64,000 nt of DNA from Thiomonas sp. FB-6 (GTDB taxonomy: Bacteria > Pseudomonadota > Gammaproteobacteria > Burkholderiales > Burkholderiaceae_C), in NCBI RefSeq assembly GCF_000377645.1, contig NZ_KB898471.1, positions 443,084 to 507,083 on the forward strand, written 5' to 3'. Shown in pieces: positions 8,331 through 20,680 of the stretch (the stretch's first letter is position 1; every line of letters starts with the position of its first letter). Under the pieces are notes generated by a model that saw nothing but the letters and a program-made list of their open reading frames with translations, was not told where the DNA came from and ran no database searches. The translations under genes and the position numbers were made by a program.

Positions 8331-9304
8331 GCCAGTTGCCCTCCTCCCAGCCCGCGGTTTCGGTGGTCGTGCCCGTGTACAACGAGCAGGACGGCCTGGG
8401 CGCGCTGTTCGCCCGGCTGTATCCGGCGCTCGACGCGCTGGGCGAGCCCTACGAGATCATCTTCGTCAACGACGGCAGCCGCGACCGCTCGGCCGCGCTG
8501 CTGGCGGCGCAGCAACGCGAACGCCCCGACGTGACCCGGGTGATCCTGTTCAACGGCAACTACGGCCAGCACATGGCCATCCTGGCCGGTTTCGAGCATT
8601 GCCGCGGCGAGATCATCATCACGCTGGACGCCGACCTGCAGAACCCGCCGGAGGAGATCGGCCGCCTGGTGGCCAAGATGCGCGAGGGCCACGACTACGT
8701 CGGCTCCATCCGGCGCCAGCGCCAGGACAGCTGGTTCCGGCGCAACGCCAGCCTGTGGATGAACCGGCTGCGCGAGACCATCACCCACGTGCGCATGACC
8801 GACCAGGGCTGCATGCTGCGCGCCTACGGGCGCCACGTGGTGGACACCATCAACCGCTGCAACGAGGTCAACACCTTCGTGCCGGCGCTGGCCTACACCT
8901 TCTCGCTGAACCCCACCGAGATCGAGGTGGGGCACGAGGAGCGCGCGGCCGGGGAATCGAAGTACTCGCTGTTCAAGCTGGTGCGCCTGAACTTCGACCT
9001 GGTCACCGGCTTCTCGCTGATCCCGCTGCAGTTCATGTCCTTCCTGGGCATCGCGCTGGCGCTGGCCTCGGGCGCGCTGTTCCTGCTGCTCATGATCGAC
9101 CGCCTGCTGTTCGGCTCGCAGGTGCAGGGGGTGTTCACGCTGTTCGCCATCACCTTCTGCCTGCTGGGCGTGCTGCTGTTCAGCATGGGCCTGCTGGGCG
9201 AGTACATCGGGCGCATCTACGAACAGGTGCGCGGGCGTCCGCGCTACGTGGTGCAGGCCGTGCTGGACGACACCGCGGGCGCCGGCGCGGCGAGCACGCC
9301 ATGA
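8327..9304 (+). CDS. arnC: Undecaprenyl-phosphate 4-deoxy-4-formamido-L-arabinose transferase (ArnC)
   Basis: Predicted 325-residue GT2 glycosyltransferase that loads L-Ara4-formyl-N onto undecaprenyl phosphate. The nucleotide-sugar domain shows VSVVVPVYNEQDGLGALFAR and the metal-binding ITLDADLQNPPEE. KYSLFKLVRLNFDLVTGFS leads into two C-terminal membrane helices (about residues 235-265 and 270-300). It overlaps both neighbours by four bases, so the operon is translationally coupled here. Confidence 0.95.
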   Translation: MSQLPSSQPAVSVVVPVYNEQDGLGALFARLYPALDALGEPYEIIFVNDGSRDRSAALLAAQQRERPDVTRVILFNGNYGQHMAILAGFEHCRGEIIITLDADLQNPPEEIGRLVAKMREGHDYVGSIRRQRQDSWFRRNASLWMNRLRETITHVRMTDQGCMLRAYGRHVVDTINRCNEVNTFVPALAYTFSLNPTEIEVGHEERAAGESKYSLFKLVRLNFDLVTGFSLIPLQFMSFLGIALALASGALFLLLMIDRLLFGSQVQGVFTLFAITFCLLGVLLFSMGLLGEYIGRIYEQVRGRPRYVVQAVLDDTAGAGAASTP

Positions 9305-10263
9305 CCCCGGCCCCGGCGGCGGCCCCCGGCGCCATGCGCGCGGTGGTGTTCGCCTACCACAACGTGGGCGCGCGCTGCCTGCGCACCCTGCTGGCGCGCG
9401 GCATGCGCGTGGAACTGGTACTCACGCACCCGGACGACCCGGGCGAGAACCTGTGGTTCGAGCGCGTGGCCGACGTGGCCGCCGAGCACGGCATCCCCGT
9501 GCTGCTGGTGGACCAGGCGCTGGACCAGGCGCAGATCGAGCGCGTGCAGGCGCTGCGCGCCGACTACCTGTTCTCCTTTTACTTCCGGCGCATGCTGCCG
9601 CAGCCGGTGCTGGATTGCGCGCGCGTGGCGGCGCTGAACATGCACGGCTCGCTGCTGCCGCGCTACCGAGGGCGCGTGCCGGTGAACTGGGCCGTACTGC
9701 ACGGCGAGACCGAGACCGGCGCCACGCTGCACCTGATGCAGGCCAGGCCCGACGCCGGCGACATCGTCGCGCAGCAAGCGGTGCCCATCCTGCCCGACGA
9801 CACCGCGCGCGAGGTGTTCGACAAGGTCACGGTGGCCGCCGAGATCGCGCTGTGGCACGTGCTGCCGGCGCTGCTGCGCGGCGAAGTGCCCAGGAGCCCC
9901 AACCGCCTCGAGCGGGGCAGCTACTTCGGCGCTCGCAAGCCCGAGGACGGGCGCATCGACTGGAGCCGGCCGGCCGCGCAGGTCTACAACCTGATCCGGG
10001 CGGTGGCGCCGCCCTACCCCGGCGCCTTCTTCGAGGCCGGGGGACGCCGCCTGCTGGTGGCGCGCGCCCGGCTTGCAGCGCCGGCGCTGGCCGCCGCGCT
10101 GGAGGCCGGCGCCCCCGAAGGCCTTCATCTCCGCGCGGGTGCGCTGCTGGCACGCTGCGGCGACGGCGGCGTGCTGCACCTGCAACAGGTCTGGGACAGC
10201 GCGCAACCCGGCCTGGCCCTGGAGCCGCAACGCATCGCCCATCTCTTGCACCATCCATCATGA
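9301..10263 (+). CDS. arnA: UDP-L-Ara4N formyltransferase (stand-alone ArnA N-terminal domain)
   Basis: Predicted 320-residue enzyme that formylates UDP-L-Ara4N using 10-formyl-tetrahydrofolate. The formyltransferase core contains ALNMHGSLLPRYRGRVPVNW (Asn-His catalytic pair), then GETETGATLHLMQARPDAGD and the C-terminal subdomain RKPEDGRIDWSRPAAQVYNL-like stretch. In E. coli this domain is fused to the decarboxylase in one ArnA polypeptide; here it ends cleanly and overlaps the separate decarboxylase gene by four bases. Confidence 0.93.
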   Translation: MTPAPAAAPGAMRAVVFAYHNVGARCLRTLLARGMRVELVLTHPDDPGENLWFERVADVAAEHGIPVLLVDQALDQAQIERVQALRADYLFSFYFRRMLPQPVLDCARVAALNMHGSLLPRYRGRVPVNWAVLHGETETGATLHLMQARPDAGDIVAQQAVPILPDDTAREVFDKVTVAAEIALWHVLPALLRGEVPRSPNRLERGSYFGARKPEDGRIDWSRPAAQVYNLIRAVAPPYPGAFFEAGGRRLLVARARLAAPALAAALEAGAPEGLHLRAGALLARCGDGGVLHLQQVWDSAQPGLALEPQRIAHLLHHPS

Positions 10264-11315
10264 AAAAAGTCCTGATCCTCGGAGTCAACGGCTTCATCGG
10301 CCACCACCTGTCCAAGCGCATCCTCGGCACCACCGACTGGGAGGTGTACGGCATGGACATGAACACCGACCGCATCGCCGATCTGCTGGACAAGCCGCGG
10401 TTCCACTTTTTCGAAGGCGACATCACGATCAACAAGGAATGGATCGAATACCACGTGCGCAAGTGCGACGTGATCCTTCCGCTGGTGGCCATCGCCACGC
10501 CGGCCACCTACGTGAAGGCGCCGCTGCGGGTGTTCGAGCTGGACTTCGAGGCCAACCTGCCGATCGTGCGTGCCGCCGTCAAGCACCGCAAGCGCCTGGT
10601 GTTCCCGTCGACCTCCGAGGTCTACGGCATGTGCCCGGACGGCGAGTTCGACCCGGAAGCCTCGCCGCTGGTGTACGGGCCGATCAACAAGCCGCGCTGG
10701 ATCTACGCCTGCTCCAAGCAGTTGATGGACCGCGTGATCGCCGGCTACGGCCAGCAGGAAGGGCTGGACTACACGCTGTTCCGTCCCTTCAACTGGATCG
10801 GCGCCGGGCTGGACACCATCTTCTCGGCCAAGGAAGGCAGCTCGCGCGTGGTCACGCAGTTCCTCGGCCACATCGTGCGCGGCGAGAACATCAGCCTGGT
10901 CGACGGCGGCATGCAAAAGCGCGCCTTCACCGACATCGACGACGGCATCGACGCGCTGATGCGCATCATCGAGAACCCGTCGGGCGTGGCCAGCGGGCAG
11001 ATCTACAACATCGGCAACCCGGCCAACAACCATTCGGTGCGCGACCTGGCCGAGCGCATGCTGCGCCTGGCCGCCAGCATTCCCGAGTACGCCGAGACGG
11101 CGCACAAGGTGCAGCTGGTGGAGACCAGCTCGGGCGCCTACTACGGGGCCGGTTACCAGGACGTGGCCAACCGCGTGCCCAAGATCACCAACACCATGCG
11201 CGACCTCGACTGGGCGCCGCGCACCGACATGGACACCGCGCTGCGCAAGATCTTCGAGGCCTACCGCGGCCAGATCGCGCAGGCCCGCGCGCTGGTGGAC
11301 GAGGCCGGCAACTGA
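10260..11315 (+). CDS. arnA: UDP-glucuronate decarboxylase (stand-alone ArnA C-terminal domain)
   Basis: Predicted 351-residue extended SDR that oxidatively decarboxylates UDP-glucuronate to UDP-4-keto-pentose. The NAD site is KKVLILGVNGFIGHHLSKRI. PSTSEVYGM and WIYACSKQLMDRVI supply the Ser/Tyr-x3-Lys catalytic set, and LDYTLFRPFNWIGAGLDTI is typical of ArnA. It corresponds to the C-terminal half of enterobacterial ArnA. The ATG at 10260 overlaps the formyltransferase stop. No ugd gene for UDP-glucuronate synthesis is in the window. Confidence 0.94.
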   Translation: MKKVLILGVNGFIGHHLSKRILGTTDWEVYGMDMNTDRIADLLDKPRFHFFEGDITINKEWIEYHVRKCDVILPLVAIATPATYVKAPLRVFELDFEANLPIVRAAVKHRKRLVFPSTSEVYGMCPDGEFDPEASPLVYGPINKPRWIYACSKQLMDRVIAGYGQQEGLDYTLFRPFNWIGAGLDTIFSAKEGSSRVVTQFLGHIVRGENISLVDGGMQKRAFTDIDDGIDALMRIIENPSGVASGQIYNIGNPANNHSVRDLAERMLRLAASIPEYAETAHKVQLVETSSGAYYGAGYQDVANRVPKITNTMRDLDWAPRTDMDTALRKIFEAYRGQIAQARALVDEAGN

Positions 11316-11341
11316 GACGCCACGCCCCAGACGAGCCCCTC

Positions 11342-12241
11342 ATGCCCCGCATCGCCCTCAAGGTGGACGTGGACACGCTGCGCGGCACCCTCGAGGGGGT
11401 TCCGGCGCTGCTGCGCCAGCTGGCGCGCCACGAGCTCCGCGCCACCTTCCTGTTCAGCCTCGGCCCGGACCACACGGGGCGCGCCCTCAAGCGCATCTTC
11501 CGCCCCGGCTTCCTCGCCAAGGTGCGCCGCACCTCGGTGGGCAGCAACTACGGACTCAAGACCCTGCTGTACGGCACGCTGCTGCCCGGCCCGGACATCG
11601 GGCGGCGCGCGGCCGAGCCGATGCGCGCCTCGTGGCGCGCCGGTCACGAGGTGGGGGTGCACACCTGGGACCACGTGCTGTGGCAGGACCACGTGGCGAG
11701 CCGCGATCGCGACTGGACCCGGCGCCAGCTGCAGCTGGCGGTCGAGCGCTTCGGCGAGGTGTTCGGGCGCGCGCCGGAGGTGCATGGCGCCGCGGGCTGG
11801 CAGATGAACCCGCAGGCCTACGAGCTGGAGCAGGAACTGGGCTTCAGCCTGGCCTCCGACTGCCGCGGCGACGCGCCCTTCCTGCCGCGCATCGGCGGGC
11901 GCGTGCTCGAGGTGCCGCAACTGCCCACGACGCTGCCCACGCTGGACGAGCTGATCGGCGTGGACGGCATCACCGCGGACAACGTGGCCGAGCACCTGCT
12001 GCGCCTGTCGCTGGACGGGCGCGACCACGTGTACACGCTGCACGCCGAGCTCGAGGGCGGCCAGCTCGGCCCGGTGTTCGAGGCCCTGCTGCAGGGCTGG
12101 ATGGCCGCGGGGCTGCGCATCGGCACGCTGGGCGGCTACGCCGCCACGCTGGACCCGCGCCAGCTGCCGGTGCGCGAGGTGGGCCTGGGCAGCGTGCCGG
12201 GCCGCAGCGGCCTGCTCGCGGTGCCGCTGCCGGCGGCCTGA
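11342..12241 (+). CDS. arnD: 4-deoxy-4-formamido-L-arabinose-phosphoundecaprenol deformylase (ArnD)
   Basis: Predicted 299-residue polysaccharide-deacetylase-fold enzyme that removes the formyl group before flipping. Family features are IALKVDVDTLRGTLEGVPAL with the metal-binding Asp, HEVGVHTWDHVLWQDHV with the His-x3-His-type metal site, and HGAAGWQMNPQAYELEQELG. It is the last gene of the arn operon and is followed by a GC hairpin. Confidence 0.94.
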   Translation: MPRIALKVDVDTLRGTLEGVPALLRQLARHELRATFLFSLGPDHTGRALKRIFRPGFLAKVRRTSVGSNYGLKTLLYGTLLPGPDIGRRAAEPMRASWRAGHEVGVHTWDHVLWQDHVASRDRDWTRRQLQLAVERFGEVFGRAPEVHGAAGWQMNPQAYELEQELGFSLASDCRGDAPFLPRIGGRVLEVPQLPTTLPTLDELIGVDGITADNVAEHLLRLSLDGRDHVYTLHAELEGGQLGPVFEALLQGWMAAGLRIGTLGGYAATLDPRQLPVREVGLGSVPGRSGLLAVPLPAA

Positions 12242-12266
12242 GCCGGGCTTCCCGGGCGCGAAAGGA

Positions 12267-12285
12267 GCCGGCGCATCGCGCCGGC
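12267..12285. terminator. Hairpin between arnD and acs
   Basis: GCCGGCGC-ATC-GCGCCGGC forms a perfect eight-pair stem with a three-base loop between the convergent ends of arnD and acs. There is no T run on either side, so it may need Rho or act only as an mRNA end-stabiliser. Confidence 0.5.
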
Positions 12286-12295
12286 CCGTTCCATC

Positions 12296-14278
<1,983 letters not shown>

Positions 14279-14582
14279 GGCTGTCTCCTGAGTGTTGGGC
14301 GGTTCGTGCCGCATTCGGGTTCCCGGCGGGCTGGCCCGCCCGCTGTCCGGTCCCACTGTAGGCTGTGGAAGTCCGATTGTGTACTCCCGGCTCTTACAGC
14401 GCCCTGACGTCGCGCAACGCGACGCCCCGACGGCGCCCGCCGCGCTTGCCGCCGCGTTTACACTTGGACGCATTCGCGGCGTGCCCCGGCGGCAGCTATG
14501 CTGGGCAGGCGGCTCCTGCCGCCGGCGCCCGGCTCCCCCGGCCTTGCGACTCCCCCGACTTCAGACTCCCCCTTCCGACCCG
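14279..14582. other. Divergent intergenic region acs / YqhA-like gene
   Basis: About 300 bases with no gene. It must hold the promoters of both divergent genes. Several GC hairpins are visible, such as GGCGGGCTGGCCCGCC near 14327. I found no convincing sigma-70 or sigma-54 motif and no tRNA. Confidence 0.4.
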
Positions 14583-15224
14583 ATGAGCGCACCCTCCCGC
14601 CCCAAGCCCCCCGTACCGCCGATTCCGGCGGTGGCGCGCCTGCTGTTCCTCAGCCGCTGGTTGCAACTGCCGCTGTACGCCGGCCTGATCGTGGCACTCG
14701 GCGTCTACGTGGTGCATTTCTGGATGGAGCTGTTCGACCTGGTGCGCGCGGCCATGGGCAGCCATCTGGCGCTGCAGCACCTGCTGGAGGGGCAGGCCGC
14801 GGGGCAGGCGGCCGAGCTCGGGCCGCAGCCCACGCGCCTGGGCGAGACCACCATCATGCTGGTGGCGCTGAGCCTGATCGACGTGGTCATGATCGCCAAC
14901 CTGCTGATCATGGTGATCGTCGGCGGCTACGAGACCTTCGTGTCGCGCACCTACCTGGAGCAGCACCCCGACCACCCGGAATGGCTGTCCCACGTCAACG
15001 CCTCGGTGCTCAAGGTCAAGCTGGCCATGGCCATCATCGGCATCTCCTCCATCCACCTGCTGCGCACCTTCATCAACGCCGACGCCTACAGCGTCAAGGC
15101 GCTGGTGGCGCAGACCGCCATCCACATCACCTTCCTGGTGTCGGCGCTGGCGGTGGCCTGGACCGACCGGGTCATGACCCGCACCATCCACATGGGCGAG
15201 GAGCACGAGGCGGCGAGCCCATGA
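14583..15224 (+). CDS. YqhA/UPF0114-family inner-membrane protein
   Basis: Predicted 213-residue protein with several hydrophobic helices: LPLYAGLIVALGVYVVHFWM, IMLVALSLIDVVMIANLLIM, VKLAMAIIGISSIHLLRTFI and a last helix near ITFLVSALAVAWTDR. The segments LFLSRWLQLPLYAGLIVAL and GGYETFVSRTYLEQHPDHPEW match the YqhA/UPF0114 family, whose function is not established. The ATG at 14583 is chosen as the first Met before the family core; no good ribosome site is seen. Confidence 0.85.
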   Translation: MSAPSRPKPPVPPIPAVARLLFLSRWLQLPLYAGLIVALGVYVVHFWMELFDLVRAAMGSHLALQHLLEGQAAGQAAELGPQPTRLGETTIMLVALSLIDVVMIANLLIMVIVGGYETFVSRTYLEQHPDHPEWLSHVNASVLKVKLAMAIIGISSIHLLRTFINADAYSVKALVAQTAIHITFLVSALAVAWTDRVMTRTIHMGEEHEAASP

Positions 15225-15291
15225 GCCGGCGCGGCGGGCTTAACATGCCGGGATAACCCGAAGACCATCCCGCCCCCCGGAGACCGCACCC

Positions 15292-16821
15292 ATGACCAGC
15301 ACCGTGATCCGCCAGGAAGACCTGGTGGAGTCCATCGCCGCCGCGCTGCAGTTCATCAGCTACTACCACCCGGCCGACTACATCCGCCACCTGGCGATGG
15401 CCTACGAGCGCGAACAGAGTCCGGCCGCGCGCGACGCCATCGCGCAGATCCTCACCAACAGCCGCATGTGCGCCGAAGGCCACCGGCCGATCTGCCAGGA
15501 CACCGGCATCGTCAACGTGTTCCTGCGCGTGGGCATGGACGTGCGCTTCGAGGGCCTGAGCGGCTCGCTGCAGGACGCCGTCGACGAAGGGGTGCGCCGC
15601 GGCTACCTGAACCCGGACAACAAGCTGCGCGCCTCGGTGCTCGCCGATCCGCTGTTCGAGCGCAAGAACACGCGCGACAACACGCCGGCGGTGCTGCACG
15701 TGGAGCTGGTGCCGGGCAACACCGTGGACGTGCAGGTCGCCGCCAAGGGCGGCGGCTCGGAGGCCAAGTCCAAGTTCGCCATGCTCAATCCCTCGGACAG
15801 CGTGGTCGACTGGGTGCTCAAGACGGTGCCCACGATGGGCGCCGGCTGGTGCCCGCCGGGCATGCTGGGCATCGGCATCGGCGGCACGGCCGAGAAGGCG
15901 GTGCTGATGGCCAAGCAGGCGCTGATGGACGACATCGACATGAGCGAGCTGCTCACCCGCGGCCCCCGCGACCGCTTCGAGGAACTGCGCATCGAGCTGT
16001 ACGAGAAGGTCAACGCGCTGGGCATCGGCGCGCAGGGTCTGGGCGGGCTGACCACGGTGCTGGACGTGAAGATCCGCCACTGGCCCTGCCACGCCGCCAA
16101 CCTGCCGGTGGCCATGATCCCCAACTGCGCCGCCACGCGCCACGCCCACTTCGTGCTCGACGGCCAGGGCCCCGTGTACCTGGAGCCGCCCAGCCTGGAC
16201 CTGTGGCCCGCCGTGCACTGGACCCCGGACACGCAGAAAAGCCGGCGCGTCAACCTGGACACCCTCACCCCCGAGCAGGTCGCGGCCTTCAAGCCCGGCG
16301 AGACCCTGCTGCTGTCGGGCAAGCTGCTCACCGGGCGCGACGCCGCGCACGCGCGCATCGCCTCCATGCTGGCCAAGGGCGAGAAGCTGCCGGTGGACTT
16401 CACCAACCGGGTGATCTACTACGTCGGCCCGGTCGATCCGGTGCGCGACGAAGCCGTGGGCCCGGCCGGGCCCACCACCGCCACGCGCATGGACAAGTTC
16501 ACCGAGACCATGCTGGCGCAGACCGGGCTCATCGCCATGGTGGGCAAGGCCGAGCGCGGACCGGTCGCGCTGGAGGCCATCCGCAAGCACAGGAGCGCCT
16601 ACCTGATCGCCGTGGGAGGCGCCGCGTACCTGGTGTCCAAGGCGATCAGGAGTTCGCGTCTGCTGGCCTTCCCCGACCTCGGCATGGAAGCGATCTACGA
16701 GTTCGAGGTGAGCGACATGCCGGTCACCGTGGCGGTGGACTCGCACGGCGACTCGGTGCACAAGAGCGGCCCGGCCGAATGGCAGGCGCGCATCGGCAAG
16801 ATCCCGGTGAGCGCCGCCTGA
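15292..16821 (+). CDS. fumA: Fumarate hydratase, class I (iron-sulfur)
   Basis: Predicted 509-residue [4Fe-4S] fumarase that interconverts fumarate and L-malate in the TCA cycle. The N-terminal half contains GHRPICQDTGIVNVFLRVGM (first cluster Cys), AAKGGGSEAKSKF and WCPPGMLGIGIGGTAEKA. The C-terminal swivelling domain contains LLSGKLLTGRDAAHARI and VGPAGPTTATRMDKFT. GGAG precedes the ATG. Its length and single-chain form match FumA/FumB rather than the two-subunit type. It is followed 25 bases later by murI. Confidence 0.95.
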   Translation: MTSTVIRQEDLVESIAAALQFISYYHPADYIRHLAMAYEREQSPAARDAIAQILTNSRMCAEGHRPICQDTGIVNVFLRVGMDVRFEGLSGSLQDAVDEGVRRGYLNPDNKLRASVLADPLFERKNTRDNTPAVLHVELVPGNTVDVQVAAKGGGSEAKSKFAMLNPSDSVVDWVLKTVPTMGAGWCPPGMLGIGIGGTAEKAVLMAKQALMDDIDMSELLTRGPRDRFEELRIELYEKVNALGIGAQGLGGLTTVLDVKIRHWPCHAANLPVAMIPNCAATRHAHFVLDGQGPVYLEPPSLDLWPAVHWTPDTQKSRRVNLDTLTPEQVAAFKPGETLLLSGKLLTGRDAAHARIASMLAKGEKLPVDFTNRVIYYVGPVDPVRDEAVGPAGPTTATRMDKFTETMLAQTGLIAMVGKAERGPVALEAIRKHRSAYLIAVGGAAYLVSKAIRSSRLLAFPDLGMEAIYEFEVSDMPVTVAVDSHGDSVHKSGPAEWQARIGKIPVSAA

Positions 16822-16846
16822 GGCAGCGCGCCGCCCCGAGGCCCAG

Positions 16847-17758
16847 GTGAGCACGACCGCGCCGGACACGGCGCCCCTGGCGGACGCCACGGCGGACACG
16901 GCGGCGAGCCGGGCGGCGCAGGCTTCGGCGCCCTGCATCGGCGTGTTCGACTCGGGCCTGGGCGGGCTCACGGTGCTCGCGGCGCTGCACCGGCGCCTGC
17001 CGGGCGCGCGCCTGCTGTACGCGGCCGACTCCGCCTTCGCGCCCTACGGGGACCGCGACGCGGCCTACGTGCAGCAGCGCTCACGGGTGCTCACCCGCTT
17101 CCTGCTCGAACAGGGGGCGCAGATGATCGTGGTGGCCTGCAACACGGCCACCGCGCTGGCCATCGCCGAGCTGCGCGCCGAATGGCCGCGGCTGCCTTTC
17201 GTGGGCATCGAGCCGGCCATCAAGCCGGCGCTGGCGGCGCGCGCCGAGGCCGACGGTCCGGTGGGCGTGCTGGCCACCAGCGCCACGCTGGCCAGCGGCA
17301 GGTTCCGCAAGCTGCTGGAGCAGCACGGAGGGGGCGCGCGCGTGGTGCTGCAGGCCTGCCCCGGACTGGTCGAGGCCATCGAGGCCGACGGGCCGCAGGC
17401 GCCGCGCACGCTGGAACTGCTGCGGCGATTCTGCCAGCCCCTGCGTGAAGCCGGCTGCACCCGCGTGGTGCTGGGCTGCACCCACTATCCGCTGCTGGCC
17501 GAGGCCATCCGCGCGGCCGTCGGCGGCGCGGCACGCCTGCTGGACCCCGCCGATGCGGTGGCCGCCCAGGCCGAGCGCATGGCGCAGGGGCTGCCCTCGC
17601 GGGCGCCGGGCGCGGCGCTGCAGGCCTGGAGCAGCGGCGACCCTGCCTTGCTGCTGCGCGTGGCCGCGGCCTGCGCCTTGCCCATCGAGCGCGTGCTGGC
17701 GCTGCCGGCGCGGGACGCGACGGGCACGCGGCCTGGCGATCTCGCAAAAGCCCTGTAG
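16847..17758 (+). CDS. murI: Glutamate racemase
   Basis: Predicted 303-residue cofactor-independent racemase supplying D-glutamate for peptidoglycan. Motifs are IGVFDSGLGGLTVL (catalytic Asp region), YAADSAFAPYGDRD, the first catalytic Cys in IVVACNTATALAI, and the second in VVLGCTHYPLLAEA. About 30 Ala/Thr-rich residues precede the conserved core, so translation may start later than the GTG at 16847. Confidence 0.94.
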   Translation: MSTTAPDTAPLADATADTAASRAAQASAPCIGVFDSGLGGLTVLAALHRRLPGARLLYAADSAFAPYGDRDAAYVQQRSRVLTRFLLEQGAQMIVVACNTATALAIAELRAEWPRLPFVGIEPAIKPALAARAEADGPVGVLATSATLASGRFRKLLEQHGGGARVVLQACPGLVEAIEADGPQAPRTLELLRRFCQPLREAGCTRVVLGCTHYPLLAEAIRAAVGGAARLLDPADAVAAQAERMAQGLPSRAPGAALQAWSSGDPALLLRVAAACALPIERVLALPARDATGTRPGDLAKAL

Positions 17759-18169
17759 GAAACCTTCAGAATCGTCCACAAGCGCAGCCTGGAGACCGTG
17801 GCCGGCACCCACGCGCGGGCCGAGCGCCTGGCCGCCTCCATGGCCCAGCAAGCGGCGCAGCACGCCCGCGGCACCGGCGAGGCCGTGCAGCGCACGGTGC
17901 AGGACATGCGCGCCATCGCCGAGCGCATCTCGGTGGTCGACGACATCGCCTACCAGACCAACATGCTGGCGCTCAACGCGGCCATCGAGGCCGCCGGCGC
18001 CTCGCAGGCCAGCGGCATCGCCCGGATCCACGCGGCGATGCCCCAGGTCAACGCCGCCACCCAGCACAACGCCTCGGCCCCCGAACAACTGGCGGCCACC
18101 GCCGAGCAGATGCGCGGCCAGGCCGCCGCGCTGCGCGCCAACGTCGAGCGCTTCCTCCTGGAAGCCTGA
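17758..18169 (+). pseudogene. Methyl-accepting chemotaxis protein remnant
   Basis: A GTG at 17798 opens 123 codons that read like the last part of a chemoreceptor, but badly shortened. The tip sequence [18 protein letters not shown] is clear. It jumps directly to SGIARIHAAMPQVNAATQHN and PEQLAATAEQMRGQAAAL, which in intact receptors lie roughly 80-100 residues further on. The Ala-Arg-Ala-Gly and [10 protein letters not shown] segments after the tip are missing. No sensor, membrane helix or HAMP domain precedes it. It is best read as a decayed gene with a large N-terminal loss and an internal deletion; an expressed mini-protein cannot be excluded. Confidence 0.75.
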
Positions 18170-18310
18170 GGGTCTCGGGGGCGGCGCGATGAATGCAGGC
18201 GGCCGCGCCGCACGAGTATGCTCTGGCGCCATCGGCGCGCGCCCCGCGGCTTTCGGCCGCCGGGCGTGATGGGGTGCGCAGCGCATTCCGGCCGCTCCAA
18301 CTCCGCCAAG

Positions 18311-19087
18311 ATGAAAATCGCCACCTGGAACGTCAACTCCCTTTCCGTGCGCCTGCCGCAATTGCTCGACTGGCTGGCCGCGCAGCAGCCGGACATCGTG
18401 GTGCTGCAGGAGACCAAGCTGGTCGACGCGCGCTTTCCCCATGCCGAACTGCTGGCCGCCGGCTGGCAGGCGCAATGCTTCGGGCAGCCCACCTACAACG
18501 GCGTGGCCCTGCTGTCGCGCACGCCGGCGCAGGACGTGCAGCGCAACCTGCCGGGGCTGGACGATCCGCAGGCGCGCCTGATCGCCGCCAGCGTCGGCGG
18601 CCTGCGCGTGGTCGGCGCCTATTTCCCCAACGGCCAGGAACCGGGCAGCGAGAAGTTCGCCTACAAGATGGGATGGCTCGAAGCGCTGGAGACCTGGCTC
18701 GCCGGGCAGCTGGCCGCGCACCCCCGGCTGGTGCTGCTGGGCGACTTCAACGTGGCGCCGGAGGACCGCGACGTCTACGACCCCGAGGCCTGGCGCGGCA
18801 AGATCCACTGCACCGACGAGGAGCGCGCGCACTTCCACAAGTTGATCGGGCTCGGCCTGGTGGACGCCTTCCGCCTGTTCGAGCAGCCCGAGAAAAGCTG
18901 GAGCTGGTGGGACTACCGCAACCTGGCCTTCCGCCGCAACCAGGGGCTGCGCATCGACCACGTGCTGGTCTCGGAAGCGCTGCGCGCCAGCGTGCGCGCC
19001 TGCGCCATCGACCGCGCGCCGCGCAAGAACGAACGCCCCAGCGACCACGCGCCGGTGTGGGTGGAACTGGAGACGCCCGGCGCCTGA
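18311..19087 (+). CDS. xth: Exodeoxyribonuclease III
   Basis: Predicted 258-residue Mg-dependent AP endonuclease/3'-exonuclease for base excision repair. The signatures are MKIATWNVNSLSVRLPQLLD, DIVVLQETKLVD (catalytic Glu), GDFNVAPEDRDVYDPE (Asp-Asn pair), WWDYRNLAFRRNQGLRIDHV and the final SDHAPV histidine. An open frame extends upstream to 18218, but the ATG at 18311 begins exactly at the conserved core. Confidence 0.95.
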   Translation: MKIATWNVNSLSVRLPQLLDWLAAQQPDIVVLQETKLVDARFPHAELLAAGWQAQCFGQPTYNGVALLSRTPAQDVQRNLPGLDDPQARLIAASVGGLRVVGAYFPNGQEPGSEKFAYKMGWLEALETWLAGQLAAHPRLVLLGDFNVAPEDRDVYDPEAWRGKIHCTDEERAHFHKLIGLGLVDAFRLFEQPEKSWSWWDYRNLAFRRNQGLRIDHVLVSEALRASVRACAIDRAPRKNERPSDHAPVWVELETPGA

Positions 19088-19104
19088 GACCGGCGCCTGA
19101 GACC
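19079..19104. repeat. Tandem 13-bp duplication over the xth stop codon
   Basis: GGCGCCTGAGACC occurs twice in perfect tandem at 19079-19091 and 19092-19104. The TGA in the first copy ends xth; the second copy carries an in-phase-looking but untranslated TGA. Confidence 0.85.
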
Positions 19105-19115
19105 GTCACCTCGGC

Positions 19116-19135
19116 GCGGCGCCCGATGGCGCCGC
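19116..19135. terminator. Hairpin between convergent xth and ntrC
   Basis: GCGGCGCC-CGAT-GGCGCCGC is a perfect eight-pair stem with a tetraloop in the short gap between two convergent genes. It has no T run. Confidence 0.5.
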
Positions 19136-19158
19136 CCGGGGCCGGTCCGTGGCGCGGC

Positions 19159-20661
<1,503 letters not shown>

Positions 20662-20680
20662 CGCGGCCTCCGCGCCCGGT

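Noticed and set aside
14279-14582. Possible tRNA or riboswitch between acs and the YqhA-like gene
   Set aside because: Only simple GC hairpins were found; no cloverleaf arms, T-loop sequence or riboswitch core could be recognised.
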